From: Pseudomonas sp. HAR-UPW-AIA-41
GTDB lineage: Bacteria > Pseudomonadota > Gammaproteobacteria > Pseudomonadales > Pseudomonadaceae
Length of the DNA stretch: 64,000 nucleotides
Assembly: GCF_002304225.1 (NCBI RefSeq)
Contig: NZ_NSLB01000006.1
Coordinates: forward strand, 186,001 to 250,000
Direction of reading: 5' to 3'
In this document: in pieces, positions 11,818-21,889 of the stretch
How positions within the stretch are numbered: the stretch's first letter is position 1
How the letters are laid out: the number at the start of each line of letters is the position of its first letter
The notes under the pieces: model-generated
What the model was told of the DNA's origin: nothing
The model's input: only the letters and a program-made list of their open reading frames with translations
Database searches by the model: none
Program-made: the position numbers and the translations under genes

Positions 11818-13527
11818 ATGATCGAAGTTACCGAGGCATCGATTGCCGAGTTGCGTGCCGCACTCGAATCCGGGCGCACCACCGCCGTCGAGCTGGTCAA
11901 GGCCTACCTGGCCCGGATTGAGGCTTATGATGGACCAGACAGCGACACCCACCTGAACGCCGTGGTGGTACGCAACCCGGAGGCCCTGAAAGAGGCGCAA
12001 GCCTCCGACACCCGTCGCGCCCATGGCCAAACTCTGGGGCCACTGGATGGCATCCCCTACACCGCCAAGGACAGCTATCTGGTCAAAGGCCTCACCGCAG
12101 CATCCGGCAGTCCGGCCTTCAAGGATCTCGTCGCCCAGCGTGATGCATTCACCGTCGAACGCCTGCGCGCTGCCGGCGCCATCTGTCTGGGCAAGACCAA
12201 TATGCCGCCGATGGCCAACGGCGGCATGCAGCGCGGGGTCTACGGCCGCGCCGAAAGCCCTTACAACGCCAGTTACCTGACCGCCCCCTTCGCCTCCGGC
12301 TCCTCGAATGGTGCCGGTACGGCTACAGCTGCCAGCTTCGCCGCCTTCGGCCTGGCCGAGGAGACCTGGTCCAGCGGTCGCGGCCCGGCCTCCAATAACG
12401 GGCTTTGCGCCTACACCCCCTCGCGCGGCGTGATCTCGGTGCGCGGCAACTGGCCGCTGACGCCGACCATGGACGTCGTGGTGCCCTATGCACGGACCAT
12501 GGCCGACCTGCTCGAAGTGCTCGATGTGGTAGTCGCTGACGATCCGGATACCCGTGGTGACCTCTGGCGCCTGCAACCCTGGGTACCGATTCCAAAAGCC
12601 TCCGAGGTTCGCCCCGCCTCCTATCAGGCGCTGGCCGCAAAAGCCGAGGTACTCAAGGGCAAGCGCCTGGGCGTGCCACGCATGTACATCAACAAGGATG
12701 AGATGGCCGGCACCAGCGAGAATCCCGGCATTGGCGGCCCGACCGGCCAACGAATCAACACACGCCCCAGCGTCATCACCCTCTGGGAAGCCGCACGCAA
12801 AAGCCTGGAGGCCGCCGGCGCAGAAGTCGTCGAAGTCGATTTCCCGCTGGTCTCCAACTGTGAAGGCGACCGCCCCGGTGCACCGACCGTCTTCAACCGC
12901 GGCATCATCAGCCCCGAATTCCTCCATGACGAGCTGTGGGAGCTCTCAGGCTGGGCGTTCGATGAATTCCTGCAAGCCAACGGTGACCCGAAGCTGAACC
13001 GCCTGGCTGACGTCGACGGCCAGCAGATTTTCCCACACGACCCAGGCACCCTGCCCAACCGTGAAGGCGATCTGGCCGCCGGCATGGACGAGTACGTGAA
13101 TATGGCCAAGCGTGGCATCAAGCCCTGGGATCAGATCCCGACCGTTCCCGACGGCCTGCGTGGCCTGGAAAAGACCCGCAAGCTCGACCTTGAGGACTGG
13201 ATGGACCAGCTAGGCCTGGATGCGGTCTTGTTCCCGACTGTGGCGGATGTTGGACCGGCCGATGCCGATATTAATCCGGATTCCGCTGACACCGCCTGGA
13301 GTAACGGCATCTGGGTGGCCAATGGCAATCTGGCAATCCGTCACCTCGGAGTGCCAACCGTCACAGTACCGATGGGTGTGATGGCTGATATCGGTATGCC
13401 TGCAGGTCTCACCTTTGCCGGGAGGGCCTACACTGACAACGAGTTGCTACGCCTAGCTTGCGCATTCGAAGCCACCGGTTCCAAGCGCCAGATACCACCA
13501 CGCACCCCACCGCTTTCTACCCGCTAA
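11818..13527 (+). CDS. Amidase signature family hydrolase
   Basis: This 569-residue cytosolic enzyme hydrolyses an amide, ester or urea-type bond of unknown substrate. Amidase-signature residues can be placed: Lys84 in YTAKDSYL, the cis-Ser in ASGSSNGAG (162-163), and the nucleophile Ser186 in ETWSSGRGPAS, where most family members read DTGGSIRGPA. The block is therefore recognisable but divergent, and the protein is longer than GatA. It is monocistronic, with terminators on both sides. TATAAT at 11765-11770 with TTTACT 16 bp upstream is a possible promoter in the AT-rich gap. Confidence 0.8.
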   Translation: MIEVTEASIAELRAALESGRTTAVELVKAYLARIEAYDGPDSDTHLNAVVVRNPEALKEAQASDTRRAHGQTLGPLDGIPYTAKDSYLVKGLTAASGSPAFKDLVAQRDAFTVERLRAAGAICLGKTNMPPMANGGMQRGVYGRAESPYNASYLTAPFASGSSNGAGTATAASFAAFGLAEETWSSGRGPASNNGLCAYTPSRGVISVRGNWPLTPTMDVVVPYARTMADLLEVLDVVVADDPDTRGDLWRLQPWVPIPKASEVRPASYQALAAKAEVLKGKRLGVPRMYINKDEMAGTSENPGIGGPTGQRINTRPSVITLWEAARKSLEAAGAEVVEVDFPLVSNCEGDRPGAPTVFNRGIISPEFLHDELWELSGWAFDEFLQANGDPKLNRLADVDGQQIFPHDPGTLPNREGDLAAGMDEYVNMAKRGIKPWDQIPTVPDGLRGLEKTRKLDLEDWMDQLGLDAVLFPTVADVGPADADINPDSADTAWSNGIWVANGNLAIRHLGVPTVTVPMGVMADIGMPAGLTFAGRAYTDNELLRLACAFEATGSKRQIPPRTPPLSTR

Positions 13528-13534
13528 GCGCCAA

Positions 13535-13564
13535 TAAAAAAGCCGCTCAAGTGAGCGGCTTTTC
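13535..13564. terminator. Bidirectional terminator between amidase gene and cysS
   Basis: The stem AGCCGCTC/GAGCGGCT (13541-13548 and 13553-13560) is flanked by an A-run and a T-run. Confidence 0.8.
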
Positions 13565-13578
13565 CATTCAGGCATTGA

Positions 13579-14964
13579 TTACTCAGCCAGGCGCCAAGTG
13601 GTGCCGCCCTTGCCGTCTTCCAGTACAACGCCCATAGCGGTGAGCTGGTCGCGGATGCGGTCGCTTTCGGCCCAGTTCTTGTTGGCGCGAGCCTGCAGGC
13701 GCGCAGCGATCAGGGCTTCGACTTCGTCGGCATCGACCTTGCCGGCGGCGCCAGCCTGGAGGAACGCATCCGGCTCCAGTTGGAGCACGCCGAGCACGCC
13801 AGCCAGTTGCTTGAGCTGGGCGGCCAGGCCGGCGGCAGCCTGTTCATCCGACTCGCGCAGGCGGTTGACCTCGCGGATCATCTCGAACAGCACGGCGCAG
13901 GCTTCCGGCGAGTTGAAGTCATCGTCCATGGCCGCGCCGAAGCGCTCGACGTATTCCTCACCGCCAGCCGGCGCCACTTCAGGCAGGCCCTTGAGGCCGT
14001 TGTAGAAGCGCTCCAGGGCGCCCTTGGCTTCCTTGAGGCTCTCTTCGGAGTAGTTGATCGGGCTGCGGTAGTGGCTGGACACCAGCAGGTAACGCACCAC
14101 TTCCGGGTGGTATTTCTCCAGCACTTCGCGGATGGTGAAGAAGTTGCCCAGGCTCTTGGACATCTTCTCGCCGTCCACGCGTACCGCGCCGGCATGCATC
14201 CAGGCCTTGGCGTAGAGCTTGCCGGTGGCCGCCTCGCTCTGCGCGATCTCGTTCTCGTGATGCGGGAACACCAGGTCCGGGCCACCGCCGTGGATGTCGA
14301 AGGTCTCGCCCAGGCAGCAGGTGGACATCACCGAGCACTCGATGTGCCAGCCCGGCCGCCCCTTGCCCCAGGGCGAATCCCAACTCGGCTCGCCCGGCTT
14401 GGCGCCCTTCCACAGCACGAAGTCCAGCGGGTCTTCCTTGATCTCGTCGACCTCGATGCGCGCGCCGATCTTCAGCTCGTCGATCTTGCGCCGCGACAGC
14501 TTGCCGTAGGTCTCGAACTTGGTGACGCGGTAGTACACGTCGCCATTGCCCGGGGCGTATGCGTAGCCCTTGTCGATCAGGGTCTGGATCATCTGGTGCA
14601 TGCCGGCGATATGGCCGGTGGCGCGCGGCTCGATGTCCGGGCGCAGCACGTTCAGGCGCGCCTCGTCCTCGTGCATGGCGGCGATCATGCGCTCGACCAG
14701 CGCCTCGAACGGCTCGCCGTTCTCGTTGGCGCGCTTGATGATCTTGTCGTCGATGTCGGTGATGTTGCGCACGTAGGTCACGTCATAGCCGCGCGCGCGC
14801 AGCCAGCGGGTGACCACGTCGAAGGCGACCATCACGCGGGCATGGCCGATATGGCAGAAGTCGTACACGGTCATGCCGCACACGTACATACGCACGCTGT
14901 TGCCTTCCAGCGGCTGGAAGACGTCCTTGGTCTTGGAGAGGGTGTTGTAGATGGAAAGTGCCAT
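13579..14964 (-). CDS. cysS: Cysteinyl-tRNA synthetase
   Basis: CysS charges tRNA-Cys. The 461-residue class I enzyme has the HIGH motif in [13 protein letters not shown] and the KMSKS motif in [14 protein letters not shown]28-type zinc ligands begin with CGMTVYD and continue with [11 protein letters not shown] and [10 protein letters not shown]. Its ATG directly follows the glnS stop on the minus strand with no gap, so the two synthetases are a tight translational pair. Confidence 0.96.
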   Translation of the reverse strand: MALSIYNTLSKTKDVFQPLEGNSVRMYVCGMTVYDFCHIGHARVMVAFDVVTRWLRARGYDVTYVRNITDIDDKIIKRANENGEPFEALVERMIAAMHEDEARLNVLRPDIEPRATGHIAGMHQMIQTLIDKGYAYAPGNGDVYYRVTKFETYGKLSRRKIDELKIGARIEVDEIKEDPLDFVLWKGAKPGEPSWDSPWGKGRPGWHIECSVMSTCCLGETFDIHGGGPDLVFPHHENEIAQSEAATGKLYAKAWMHAGAVRVDGEKMSKSLGNFFTIREVLEKYHPEVVRYLLVSSHYRSPINYSEESLKEAKGALERFYNGLKGLPEVAPAGGEEYVERFGAAMDDDFNSPEACAVLFEMIREVNRLRESDEQAAAGLAAQLKQLAGVLGVLQLEPDAFLQAGAAGKVDADEVEALIAARLQARANKNWAESDRIRDQLTAMGVVLEDGKGGTTWRLAE

Positions 14965-16632
14965 TTACTGACCCCAGGAGTCGCGCAGGGTGACTGTACG
15001 GTTGAACACCGGCTTGCCCGGCTGGGTGTCCTTCAGATCGGCGACGAAGTAGCCTTCGCGCTCGAACTGGAAGCGCTCTTCCGGCACGGCGTTGGCCAGC
15101 GACGGCTCGGCGCGGCAGCCGGTGAGAACGACCAGCGAATCCGGGTTGATGTTGTCGAGGAAGCTGCCGCCCTCCTCGCTCTTCTCCGGGTTGGCGGAGC
15201 GGAACAGGCGGTCGTACAGGCGCACTTCGCACTCGACGCTCTCGGCGGCCGGCACCCAGTGGATCACGCCCTTGACCTTGCGGCCTTCCGGGTTCTTGCC
15301 CAGGGTGTTTTCGTCATAGGAGCAGCGCAGCTCGACGATATTGCCGGCGGCGTCCTTGATCGCCTCGTCGGCGCGGATCACATAGCTGCCGCGCAGACGC
15401 ACTTCGCCGCCGGGGATCAGGCGCTTGAAGCCGTCAGGCGGGGTTTCCTCGAAGTCGCTGGCGTCGATGTAGATCTCGCGGCTGAACGGCAGCACGCGCT
15501 GGCCCATGTCCTGCTTCGGGTGGCGCGGCAGTTCGAGGTTCTCGACCTTGCCTTCCGGGTAGTTGGTGATCACCACCTTGAGCGGCTTGAGCACGCACAT
15601 GGCGCGCGCGGCGTTGGCGTCCAGGTCCTCGCGAATGGCGAATTCCAGCATGCCGATATCGACCACGCCGCCGGCGCGGTTGACGCCGATCATGTCGCAG
15701 AAGGTGCGGATTGAGGCCGGGGTATAGCCACGGCGACGGTAGCCAGACAGGGTCGACATACGCGGGTCATCCCAGCCCTGCACATGCTTCTCGTCGACCA
15801 GCTGCTTGAGCTTGCGCTTGCTGGTGACGGTGTAGTTCAGGTTGAGGCGGGCGAATTCGTACTGACGCGGCTGCGCCGGCACCGACAGGTTGGCCAGGAA
15901 CCACTCGTAGAGCGGGCGGTGATCCTCGAACTCCAGGGTGCAGATGGAGTGGGTGATGCCTTCCAGCGCGTCCGACTGACCGTGGGTGAAGTCGTAGCTC
16001 GGGTAGATGCACCATTTATCGCCGGTCTGGTGGTGATGGGCGTGGCGGATGCGGTAGAGGATCGGGTCGCGCAGGTTGATGTTCGGCGAGGCCATGTCGA
16101 TCTTGGCGCGCAGCGAACGGGCGCCGTCCGGGAACTCGCCGTCCTTCATGCGGGCGAACAGGTCGAGGTTCTCTTCCACGGAGCGATCGCGGAACGGGCT
16201 GTTCTTGCCCGGCTCGGTCAAGCTGCCGCGGTACTCGCGCATCTCATCGGCATTCAGATCGCAGACGAAGGCCTTGCCGGCCTTGATCAGCTCGATGGCC
16301 CAATCATGCAGCTGGTCGAAGTAATTGGAGGCGTAGCGTTCCTCGCCGGCCCATTTGAAGCCCAGCCACTCGACGTCGGCCTTGATCGCGTCGATGTATT
16401 CCTGGTCTTCCTTGGCCGGATTGGTGTCGTCGAAACGCAGGTTGCACTCGCCGCCGAATTCCTGGGCCAGGCCAAAGTTCAGGCAGATACTCTTGGCATG
16501 GCCGATATGCAGGTAGCCGTTGGGTTCCGGCGGGAAGCGCGTGATGATCTTGGCGTGCTTGCCACTTTCCAGATCGGCTTGAACGACGGGGCGCAGGAAG
16601 TTGGCAGCTTTTTCGACGGTGGGCTTGCTCAT
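14965..16632 (-). CDS. glnS: Glutaminyl-tRNA synthetase
   Basis: GlnS charges tRNA-Gln directly, without the Glu-tRNA transamidation route. The 555-residue class I enzyme shows the HIGH-type motif in [15 protein letters not shown] (about residues 34-48) and the KMSKS-type motif as [11 protein letters not shown]. The C-terminal anticodon-binding barrels are present (RDSWGQ end). It is the first gene of glnS-cysS and divergent from ppiB. Confidence 0.96.
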   Translation of the reverse strand: MSKPTVEKAANFLRPVVQADLESGKHAKIITRFPPEPNGYLHIGHAKSICLNFGLAQEFGGECNLRFDDTNPAKEDQEYIDAIKADVEWLGFKWAGEERYASNYFDQLHDWAIELIKAGKAFVCDLNADEMREYRGSLTEPGKNSPFRDRSVEENLDLFARMKDGEFPDGARSLRAKIDMASPNINLRDPILYRIRHAHHHQTGDKWCIYPSYDFTHGQSDALEGITHSICTLEFEDHRPLYEWFLANLSVPAQPRQYEFARLNLNYTVTSKRKLKQLVDEKHVQGWDDPRMSTLSGYRRRGYTPASIRTFCDMIGVNRAGGVVDIGMLEFAIREDLDANAARAMCVLKPLKVVITNYPEGKVENLELPRHPKQDMGQRVLPFSREIYIDASDFEETPPDGFKRLIPGGEVRLRGSYVIRADEAIKDAAGNIVELRCSYDENTLGKNPEGRKVKGVIHWVPAAESVECEVRLYDRLFRSANPEKSEEGGSFLDNINPDSLVVLTGCRAEPSLANAVPEERFQFEREGYFVADLKDTQPGKPVFNRTVTLRDSWGQ

Positions 16633-16813
16633 GGGGTCCTTGATTCTTGCAGTGTGCGGCGAGGGTAGGCCGCCTGGGACAAAGCCCGTATGATAGCGAA
16701 CCCGTCAAGCCCCCGACAGAGCACTTTTGCCTCTGCCGGTCGATTCCTGGCCCATGCCGCCGGCTCTGCCGCGCCAGGCACTGGCATCAGCCCGCAACCT
16801 AACGGATATCACC

Positions 16814-17311
16814 ATGATCAAGCTGCACACCAATCACGGCGTCATCACCCTGGAACTGTTTGCCGACAAGGCCCCGGAAACCGTGGCCAACTTCGAGCAG
16901 TACGTGAAGGATGGTCACTACAACGGCACCATTTTCCACCGTGTGATCAGCAACTTCATGATCCAGGGCGGCGGCTTCGAGCCCGGCATGAAGCAGAAAG
17001 CCACCCGCGCCACCATCAAGAACGAAGCCAACAACGGCCTGTCGAACAAGGTCGGCACCATTGCCATGGCCCGCACCATGGAGCCGCATTCGGCTTCGGC
17101 GCAGTTCTTCATCAACGTCGCCGACAACAGCTTCCTCAACCACAGCGCTCCGACCATTCAGGGCTGGGGCTATGCCGTGTTCGGTCAGGTCGTGGACGGT
17201 CTGGACGTCGTGATGAAAATCAAGGATGTCGCCACCACCATGAAGGGCGGCCATCAGGACGTGCCGGTCGATGACGTGATCATCGAAAAAGCAGAAGTGG
17301 TTGCCGAGTAA
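16814..17311 (+). CDS. ppiB: Cytosolic cyclophilin-type peptidyl-prolyl isomerase
   Basis: PpiB catalyses proline isomerisation in folding proteins. The 165-residue protein has no signal peptide and the cyclophilin core: [18 protein letters not shown] with the catalytic Arg, then [17 protein letters not shown] chose the ATG at 16814 (MIKLHTNHG), as longer in-frame starts add sequence unlike cyclophilins. It precedes lpxH by 5 bp. Confidence 0.95.
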   Translation: MIKLHTNHGVITLELFADKAPETVANFEQYVKDGHYNGTIFHRVISNFMIQGGGFEPGMKQKATRATIKNEANNGLSNKVGTIAMARTMEPHSASAQFFINVADNSFLNHSAPTIQGWGYAVFGQVVDGLDVVMKIKDVATTMKGGHQDVPVDDVIIEKAEVVAE

Positions 17312-17316
17312 GCTCC

Positions 17317-18042
17317 TTGGCCACACTGCTGATCTCCGATCTGCATCTGCAAGAAGAACGCCCGGACATCACCCGGGCGTTTCTGCATTTTCTTGCAACC
17401 CGAGCCCGCCAGGCCGACGCCCTGTATATCCTCGGCGACTTTTTCGAGGCCTGGGTGGGTGATGACGGCATGTCCGCTTACCAGCAAGGCATCGCCCGCG
17501 CCCTGCGTGAACTTACGGACAGTGGCGCCCGCCTTTACCTGATGCACGGCAACCGCGACTTCCTGATCGGCAAGCGGTTTTGCCGGGAAACAGGCGCCAA
17601 GCTGCTGAACGACCCCAGCCTAGTCAGCATCGAAGGACAGCGCGTCCTGCTGATGCATGGCGACAGCCTGTGCACCCAGGATCTGGCCTACATGAAACTG
17701 CGCCGCTGGCTGCGCAACCCGCTGACACTGTTCATTCTCCGTCACCTGCCACTCAGCACCCGTTTCAAGCTGGCGCGCAAGCTGCGCAGCGAGAGCAAAG
17801 CACAGACCCGCATGAAGGCCGCCGAGATCATCGACGTGACGCCCGAGTTGATTCCGCAGGTACTGGCCCGGCATGGCGTCACCACTCTGATCCATGGCCA
17901 TACGCACCGTCCGGCCACTCATGACCTGCTGATCAACGGTCAGCCAGCACAGCGCATCGTGCTCGGTGACTGGGACAAGTTCGGCTGGGTCCTGCAGATC
18001 GACGAGACGGGATTCCAGCAGGTGTCTTTCCCGCTCAACTGA
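17317..18042 (+). CDS. lpxH: UDP-2,3-diacylglucosamine hydrolase
   Basis: LpxH cleaves UDP-2,3-diacylglucosamine to lipid X and UMP in lipid A synthesis, at the inner face of the inner membrane. The 241-residue metallophosphoesterase has the metal motifs [26 protein letters not shown] and HGHTHRP. The start is a TTG five bases past the ppiB stop; no ATG or GTG fits the conserved N-terminus LLISDLHLQ. The weak start and poor ribosome site suggest translational coupling to ppiB. Confidence 0.93.
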   Translation: MATLLISDLHLQEERPDITRAFLHFLATRARQADALYILGDFFEAWVGDDGMSAYQQGIARALRELTDSGARLYLMHGNRDFLIGKRFCRETGAKLLNDPSLVSIEGQRVLLMHGDSLCTQDLAYMKLRRWLRNPLTLFILRHLPLSTRFKLARKLRSESKAQTRMKAAEIIDVTPELIPQVLARHGVTTLIHGHTHRPATHDLLINGQPAQRIVLGDWDKFGWVLQIDETGFQQVSFPLN

Positions 18043-18144
18043 GCCCTCTTCGCAGGCCACAGCACATATCCAGCCTCTCCTGCTTGACGGCGAAGCCCCC
18101 TCTGCGCAGCATTCGCGCAATTTTCCCGCAGTCAAGGACAGATA

Positions 18145-19494
18145 ATGGAAATCTCCAGCGGCGCTCCCTCGAAAAACACCCTCATCAAATACGTCGGTGC
18201 CCCCCTGCTGGTGGCTGCCGCAGGCTTTGCCACCTTCAACGGCGTGTTCTTCTACAACGAAGCCGGCTTTGCCACCCACGTGCGCACCATCTTCGGCGAA
18301 GAAAAGATCGTCGATGACGTCGGTTACGCCACCAAGTGGTTCGGCCGCGCCACCCCGTGGAAGAAAGCGCTCAGCGTGCAGTCGGTACTGACCGAGGCGC
18401 TGGAAATCGACGACACGAGCGACAACGACTCACTGGGCGCCACCATTGAGGCCTTCCCCATCGTCTTTCTGGGCAACGTCGACGCCAAGGTGGAGTCCTC
18501 CGCGCGTTTCCGCCTGCCTTCTGGCGACCAGTTCCTGAAGATTGCTCAGGAGTACCGCAACCCGGAAAACTTCATCAAGACCGCTCTGGTTCCGGCCATC
18601 AAGGAAACCCTGCAGGCCACAGCCTCGCTGATGAGTGCCGATGACTACTACGCCGGCGCGCGCAGCGAATTTGCCGCCGAGTTCGAGAACCAGCTCAACG
18701 ACGGTCTCTACCTGATCAAGCGCCGCGAAGTACGTGCTCCGCGCGGCCATCAGCCAAGCCAGACCGCCATTCTTCAGGCTGGCACTGAACAAGGCGCATT
18801 TGGCGACAACAATGCCAGCCAGTTCATCACCGAGAAGGTGGTCGACGACAAAGGGCTGCCCGTTCGCAAGCAACAGCAGTTCCGCAAGTACGGTGTGGAA
18901 GTGGTCGAGGCGCGCATTACCAACGTCGACCCCAACCCCCAGTACAAGCAGCGCATGGTCAAGGTCCAGCAGGCGCTGGCCGAGCTGGCCGTGGCCCGGC
19001 AGAACCGCCTGAAGGAAGAGGAAGAGAAGCTCCTGGTCACCGCCCGCGGTGAGAAGGAAGTCGAAGCCCGCCGCCAGGAAACCCTGCGCGATCAGATCGA
19101 ACAGACCACCCAAGCCGAGACCGAGAAGCAGCTGGCCGTGATCAATGCCGAGCGCGAGAAGCAGCGTGCCGAGATCGAGAAGCAGACCGCCGAGCTGCTG
19201 CGTGACAAGGCCAGCATCACCGCCCAGGCCACCAAGATCACCGCGGACGCCGAAGCCTATGCGCGCAAGGCCGTGATCGAGGCGGACGGTGCCCTGCAGC
19301 CCAAGCTGGATGCTCTGGTGCAGATCAACAAGGTATGGGCCGAGGCTGCCTCCCAGGCGCCGGTACCGAGCGTGATGATGGGCGCCGGCAGCGGCAGCGC
19401 CAGCAGCCGTCAGGACGAAATCGGCCAGTTGATGGGCGTGCTGGCCACCAAGGCCGCACGCGATCTGGCGCTGGACCTGAAAGTGAAGGAATAA
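18145..19494 (+). CDS. SPFH/band-7-like membrane-anchored coiled-coil protein
   Basis: This 449-residue protein has one N-terminal membrane segment (about residues 17-37), a stretch resembling an SPFH/prohibitin domain, and from about residue 275 to 375 a long charged coiled coil rich in E, K, Q, R and A (ARQNRLKEEEEKLLV onward), ending in a Gly/Ser linker and short tail. SPFH proteins form membrane scaffolds. I do not recognise a specific function. It is monocistronic with a strong terminator. Confidence 0.7.
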   Translation: MEISSGAPSKNTLIKYVGAPLLVAAAGFATFNGVFFYNEAGFATHVRTIFGEEKIVDDVGYATKWFGRATPWKKALSVQSVLTEALEIDDTSDNDSLGATIEAFPIVFLGNVDAKVESSARFRLPSGDQFLKIAQEYRNPENFIKTALVPAIKETLQATASLMSADDYYAGARSEFAAEFENQLNDGLYLIKRREVRAPRGHQPSQTAILQAGTEQGAFGDNNASQFITEKVVDDKGLPVRKQQQFRKYGVEVVEARITNVDPNPQYKQRMVKVQQALAELAVARQNRLKEEEEKLLVTARGEKEVEARRQETLRDQIEQTTQAETEKQLAVINAEREKQRAEIEKQTAELLRDKASITAQATKITADAEAYARKAVIEADGALQPKLDALVQINKVWAEAASQAPVPSVMMGAGSGSASSRQDEIGQLMGVLATKAARDLALDLKVKE

Positions 19495-19509
19495 GGTTCT
19501 TCTGCCATA

Positions 19510-19536
19510 AAAAAGCGCCAACCGGCGCTTTTTTTG
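19510..19536. terminator. Bidirectional terminator between SPFH gene and miaE
   Basis: The stem AAGCGCC/GGCGCTT (19513-19519 and 19524-19530) is flanked by A and T runs. Confidence 0.85.
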
Positions 19537-19541
19537 TTTTA

Positions 19542-20150
19542 TCAGGCTGCAAGCATCGGCACACCGGAGTGAAAGCGAAACTCGCTATCCGGGCTTTCGA
19601 TCAGCTCCTGCTCCACGGCCCTCACCCTGGCAACACTGCGCTCCACATCCGCCGCGTCGCCATACTGATAGGCAAAGCGCAGATAGTTCTGGAAGTGCCG
19701 GGCTTCCGACTTCAGCAGGCCGAAGTAGAACTTGCTCAGTTCCTCGTCCAGATGCGGCACCACGGCCTCAAACCGCTCACAGGAGCGTGCCTCGATAAAG
19801 GCACCCACCACCAGCGTATCCACCAGTTTATGCGGCTCATGCGTCCGCACCACAGCCCTCAAACCAGAGGCATAACGGCTGGCCGAAACCGGGCGCAGAC
19901 CGATCTTGCGCTTCTTCAGAATCCGCAGCACCTGCTCGTGATGCACCAGCTCCTCACGGGCAAGGCGGGACATGTAGTTGATCAGGTCCAGATGCTGGCC
20001 GTACTTGGCAATCAGACTCAGCGCCGTCGAAGCGGCCTTGAACTCACAGTTTTTGTGATCGAGGAGCATGATCTCCTGCTGCTGCACGGCCGCCTGAACC
20101 CAGGCGTCGGGGGTGCGACAGCCAAGGAAGTCGTGAATTTCAGGCAGCAT
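19542..20150 (-). CDS. miaE: tRNA-(ms2io6A)-hydroxylase
   Basis: MiaE hydroxylates the isopentenyl side chain of ms2i6A37 in tRNAs reading UNN codons. It is a ferritin-like diiron enzyme; ligand-bearing helices show HKNCEFKAAS, REELVHHEQV, ARSCERFEA and KSEARHFQNY. The start at 20150 (MLPEIHDFLG) is preferred because GGGGAG lies 7 bases upstream; in-frame starts at 20156 and 20180 are less well placed. The 202-residue length is normal. Confidence 0.88.
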   Translation of the reverse strand: MLPEIHDFLGCRTPDAWVQAAVQQQEIMLLDHKNCEFKAASTALSLIAKYGQHLDLINYMSRLAREELVHHEQVLRILKKRKIGLRPVSASRYASGLRAVVRTHEPHKLVDTLVVGAFIEARSCERFEAVVPHLDEELSKFYFGLLKSEARHFQNYLRFAYQYGDAADVERSVARVRAVEQELIESPDSEFRFHSGVPMLAA

Positions 20151-20292
20151 GTGCATTCTCCCCGGCGCAGGGCCGTTCATTCAGCAAGCAAATCCGCCGT
20201 TATCAGTCACCGTCAGGGAAGGGCACCGATAACTGGCTAGAGTCATAAAGGCGGCGCATTATACGAAGCTCTACGCACAGGGCCAGTGCGGT

Positions 20293-20306
20293 TTGATATG
20301 CGTCAA
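20293..20306 (+). promoter_or_regulatory. Anr/FNR box upstream of the universal stress protein gene
   Basis: TTGAT-ATGC-GTCAA matches the TTGAT-N4-ATCAA consensus at 9 of 10 positions. A -10-like TACAGT at 20329-20334 puts the site near -41.5, the class II activator position. Confidence 0.6.
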
Positions 20307-20373
20307 CAACAGTTTCGACACGCACAATTACAGTGGCTACATCTAAAAAGTCACACCTCTCAGGGAGATACAC

Positions 20374-21237
20374 ATGCAAGCCATCCGCAGCATTCTGGTA
20401 GTTCTTGATCTCAGCCAGCCCGAAGGCCTGGCGCTCAAGCGCGCCAAGCTGATCGCTGGCGTTACCCAGTCGCACCTGCACCTGCTGGTCTGCGACAAGA
20501 AGCACGATCACTCAGCCTATCTGGCTGACCTGCAGAAGAGCCTGCAGGCTGAGGGCTACAGTGTCACCACTCAGCAGCTGTGTCTGAACACCCTGCACGA
20601 AACCATCATCGCTGCACTGCAGGAAGAAGCCTGCGGTCTGGTCATCAAGCAACACGTACCGGAAAACCCGCTGAAGAAAGCCATCCTGACCCCGGATGAC
20701 TGGAAGATTCTGCGCTACACCCCCTGCCCGGTACTGATCGTGAAAACCGACACCCCATGGACCGAAGGCACCATCCTGGCCGCCATCGACGTGGGCAACA
20801 GCGATGCCAAGCACCGTACCCTGAACACCAGCATCGTCGCCAATGCCGCCGAAATTGCCCGTGTCGCCAAGGCCGACCTGCACCTGCTGAGCGCACACCC
20901 GTCGCCGATGCTGTCAGCCGCAGACCCGACCTTCCAGCTGTCGGAAACCATCCACGCCCGCTACCTGGAACAGTGCAAGAGCTACGCCGAGCAGTTCGAC
21001 GTGAGCGATGCGCAGATCCACGTCGAAGAGGGCCCGGCCGACGTACTGATCCCGCACATCGCCAGCAAGCTGAACGCAGGAGTTGTCGTACTGGGTACCG
21101 TAGCCCGCACCGGCCTGTCCGGCGCGCTGATCGGCAACACCGCCGAAGTGGTACTGGACATGCTGGAGTGCGATGTCGCCGTACTCAAGCCGGATGATGT
21201 GCTGGACCACCTTGAGTCAGTGGTTGAGCAGCACTAA
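20374..21237 (+). CDS. Tandem-domain universal stress protein (UspE-like)
   Basis: This 287-residue cytosolic protein has two UspA folds, about residues 1-130 (SILVVLDLSQPEGL) and 135-285 (TILAAIDVGNSDAK to VVVLGTVARTGLSGALIGNTAE). The second has the G-x2-G-x9-G-S/N type nucleotide-binding loop (GTVARTGLSGALIGNTAE). Pseudomonas uses such proteins to survive anaerobic energy stress, usually under Anr, and an Anr box precedes the gene. Exact paralogue not assigned. Confidence 0.85.
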   Translation: MQAIRSILVVLDLSQPEGLALKRAKLIAGVTQSHLHLLVCDKKHDHSAYLADLQKSLQAEGYSVTTQQLCLNTLHETIIAALQEEACGLVIKQHVPENPLKKAILTPDDWKILRYTPCPVLIVKTDTPWTEGTILAAIDVGNSDAKHRTLNTSIVANAAEIARVAKADLHLLSAHPSPMLSAADPTFQLSETIHARYLEQCKSYAEQFDVSDAQIHVEEGPADVLIPHIASKLNAGVVVLGTVARTGLSGALIGNTAEVVLDMLECDVAVLKPDDVLDHLESVVEQH

Positions 21238-21252
21238 GTCAGCCCGAGCAAC

Positions 21253-21286
21253 AAAAAAGGCCACCTAGACGGTGGCCTTTTTATTT
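21253..21286. terminator. Bidirectional terminator after the usp gene
   Basis: The stem AAGGCCACC/GGTGGCCTT (21257-21265 and 21271-21279) is flanked by an A-run and TTTTATTT. Confidence 0.85.
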
Positions 21287-21296
21287 ACGCCCTGGG

Positions 21297-21773
21297 TCAG
21301 ACACGGATTTCCATGCCTTCGAGTAGAAACTTCGGCGCGATATAGCGCTCGTAATGCGCCTCGGACAGCAGGAAGAACTCGCGGTCGATCGCATCGCGCA
21401 ACTCGCTCAGGTTGCGCTCACGAAACTCGGGAAGGATCACGATGCCGTAGGCATCGACTTGCTGAATCAGCCGGGCAGCACGGGCAATCAGCTGATAAGC
21501 CCAGCAATAAGGCGACTGCTCGGGATTGAAGCGCACCTGACGCTGAACCAGCTGGGCGCGCAGCCGCTGTTCGTCGAACACCTCGAGCTTGGCCGCCACC
21601 ACCTGCACCAGCAAAGCCTCCAGACGCCGCCAGACAGCGCCCTTTTCGCTCTCGGAATACAGGTTCCAGTTCACCACCTCATGGTGAAAACGCTTGCAGC
21701 CACGACACACCAGATCCCCATAGACCGTGGAGCAGAGACCGACACAGGGAGTTTTGATCAGGTGGTTTGACAT
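21297..21773 (-). CDS. DUF1289 family protein
   Basis: The 158-residue protein begins with the DUF1289 cysteine motif, CVGLCSTVYGDLVCRGCKRF, likely a metal-binding cluster (four Cys near residues 10-27). The rest is an alpha-helical extension with no recognised motif. DUF1289 proteins have no settled function. It is convergent with the usp gene and divergent from acnB. Confidence 0.75.
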   Translation of the reverse strand: MSNHLIKTPCVGLCSTVYGDLVCRGCKRFHHEVVNWNLYSESEKGAVWRRLEALLVQVVAAKLEVFDEQRLRAQLVQRQVRFNPEQSPYCWAYQLIARAARLIQQVDAYGIVILPEFRERNLSELRDAIDREFFLLSEAHYERYIAPKFLLEGMEIRV

Positions 21774-21856
21774 AGCAGGCAGCGCAGATGAATCCGGCCG
21801 GCCATCTTAGCCCTTTGTCTAGGTAACTTCACCCCGCCTTGCACGGGCCTCGCAGC

Positions 21857-21885
21857 TTAACTTTACTGATGCATTCCAGTAGAAT
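21857..21885 (+). promoter_or_regulatory. Candidate acnB promoter
   Basis: TTAACT (21857-21862), 17 bp, TAGAAT (21880-21885). Transcription from about 21892 would give acnB a leader of about 280 nt. Confidence 0.5.
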
Positions 21886-21889
21886 CAGC

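Noticed and set aside
13780-15714. 644-codon plus-strand frame opposite cysS and glnS
   Set aside because: It spans two certain synthetase genes in antisense and has no ribosome site or recognisable domain.
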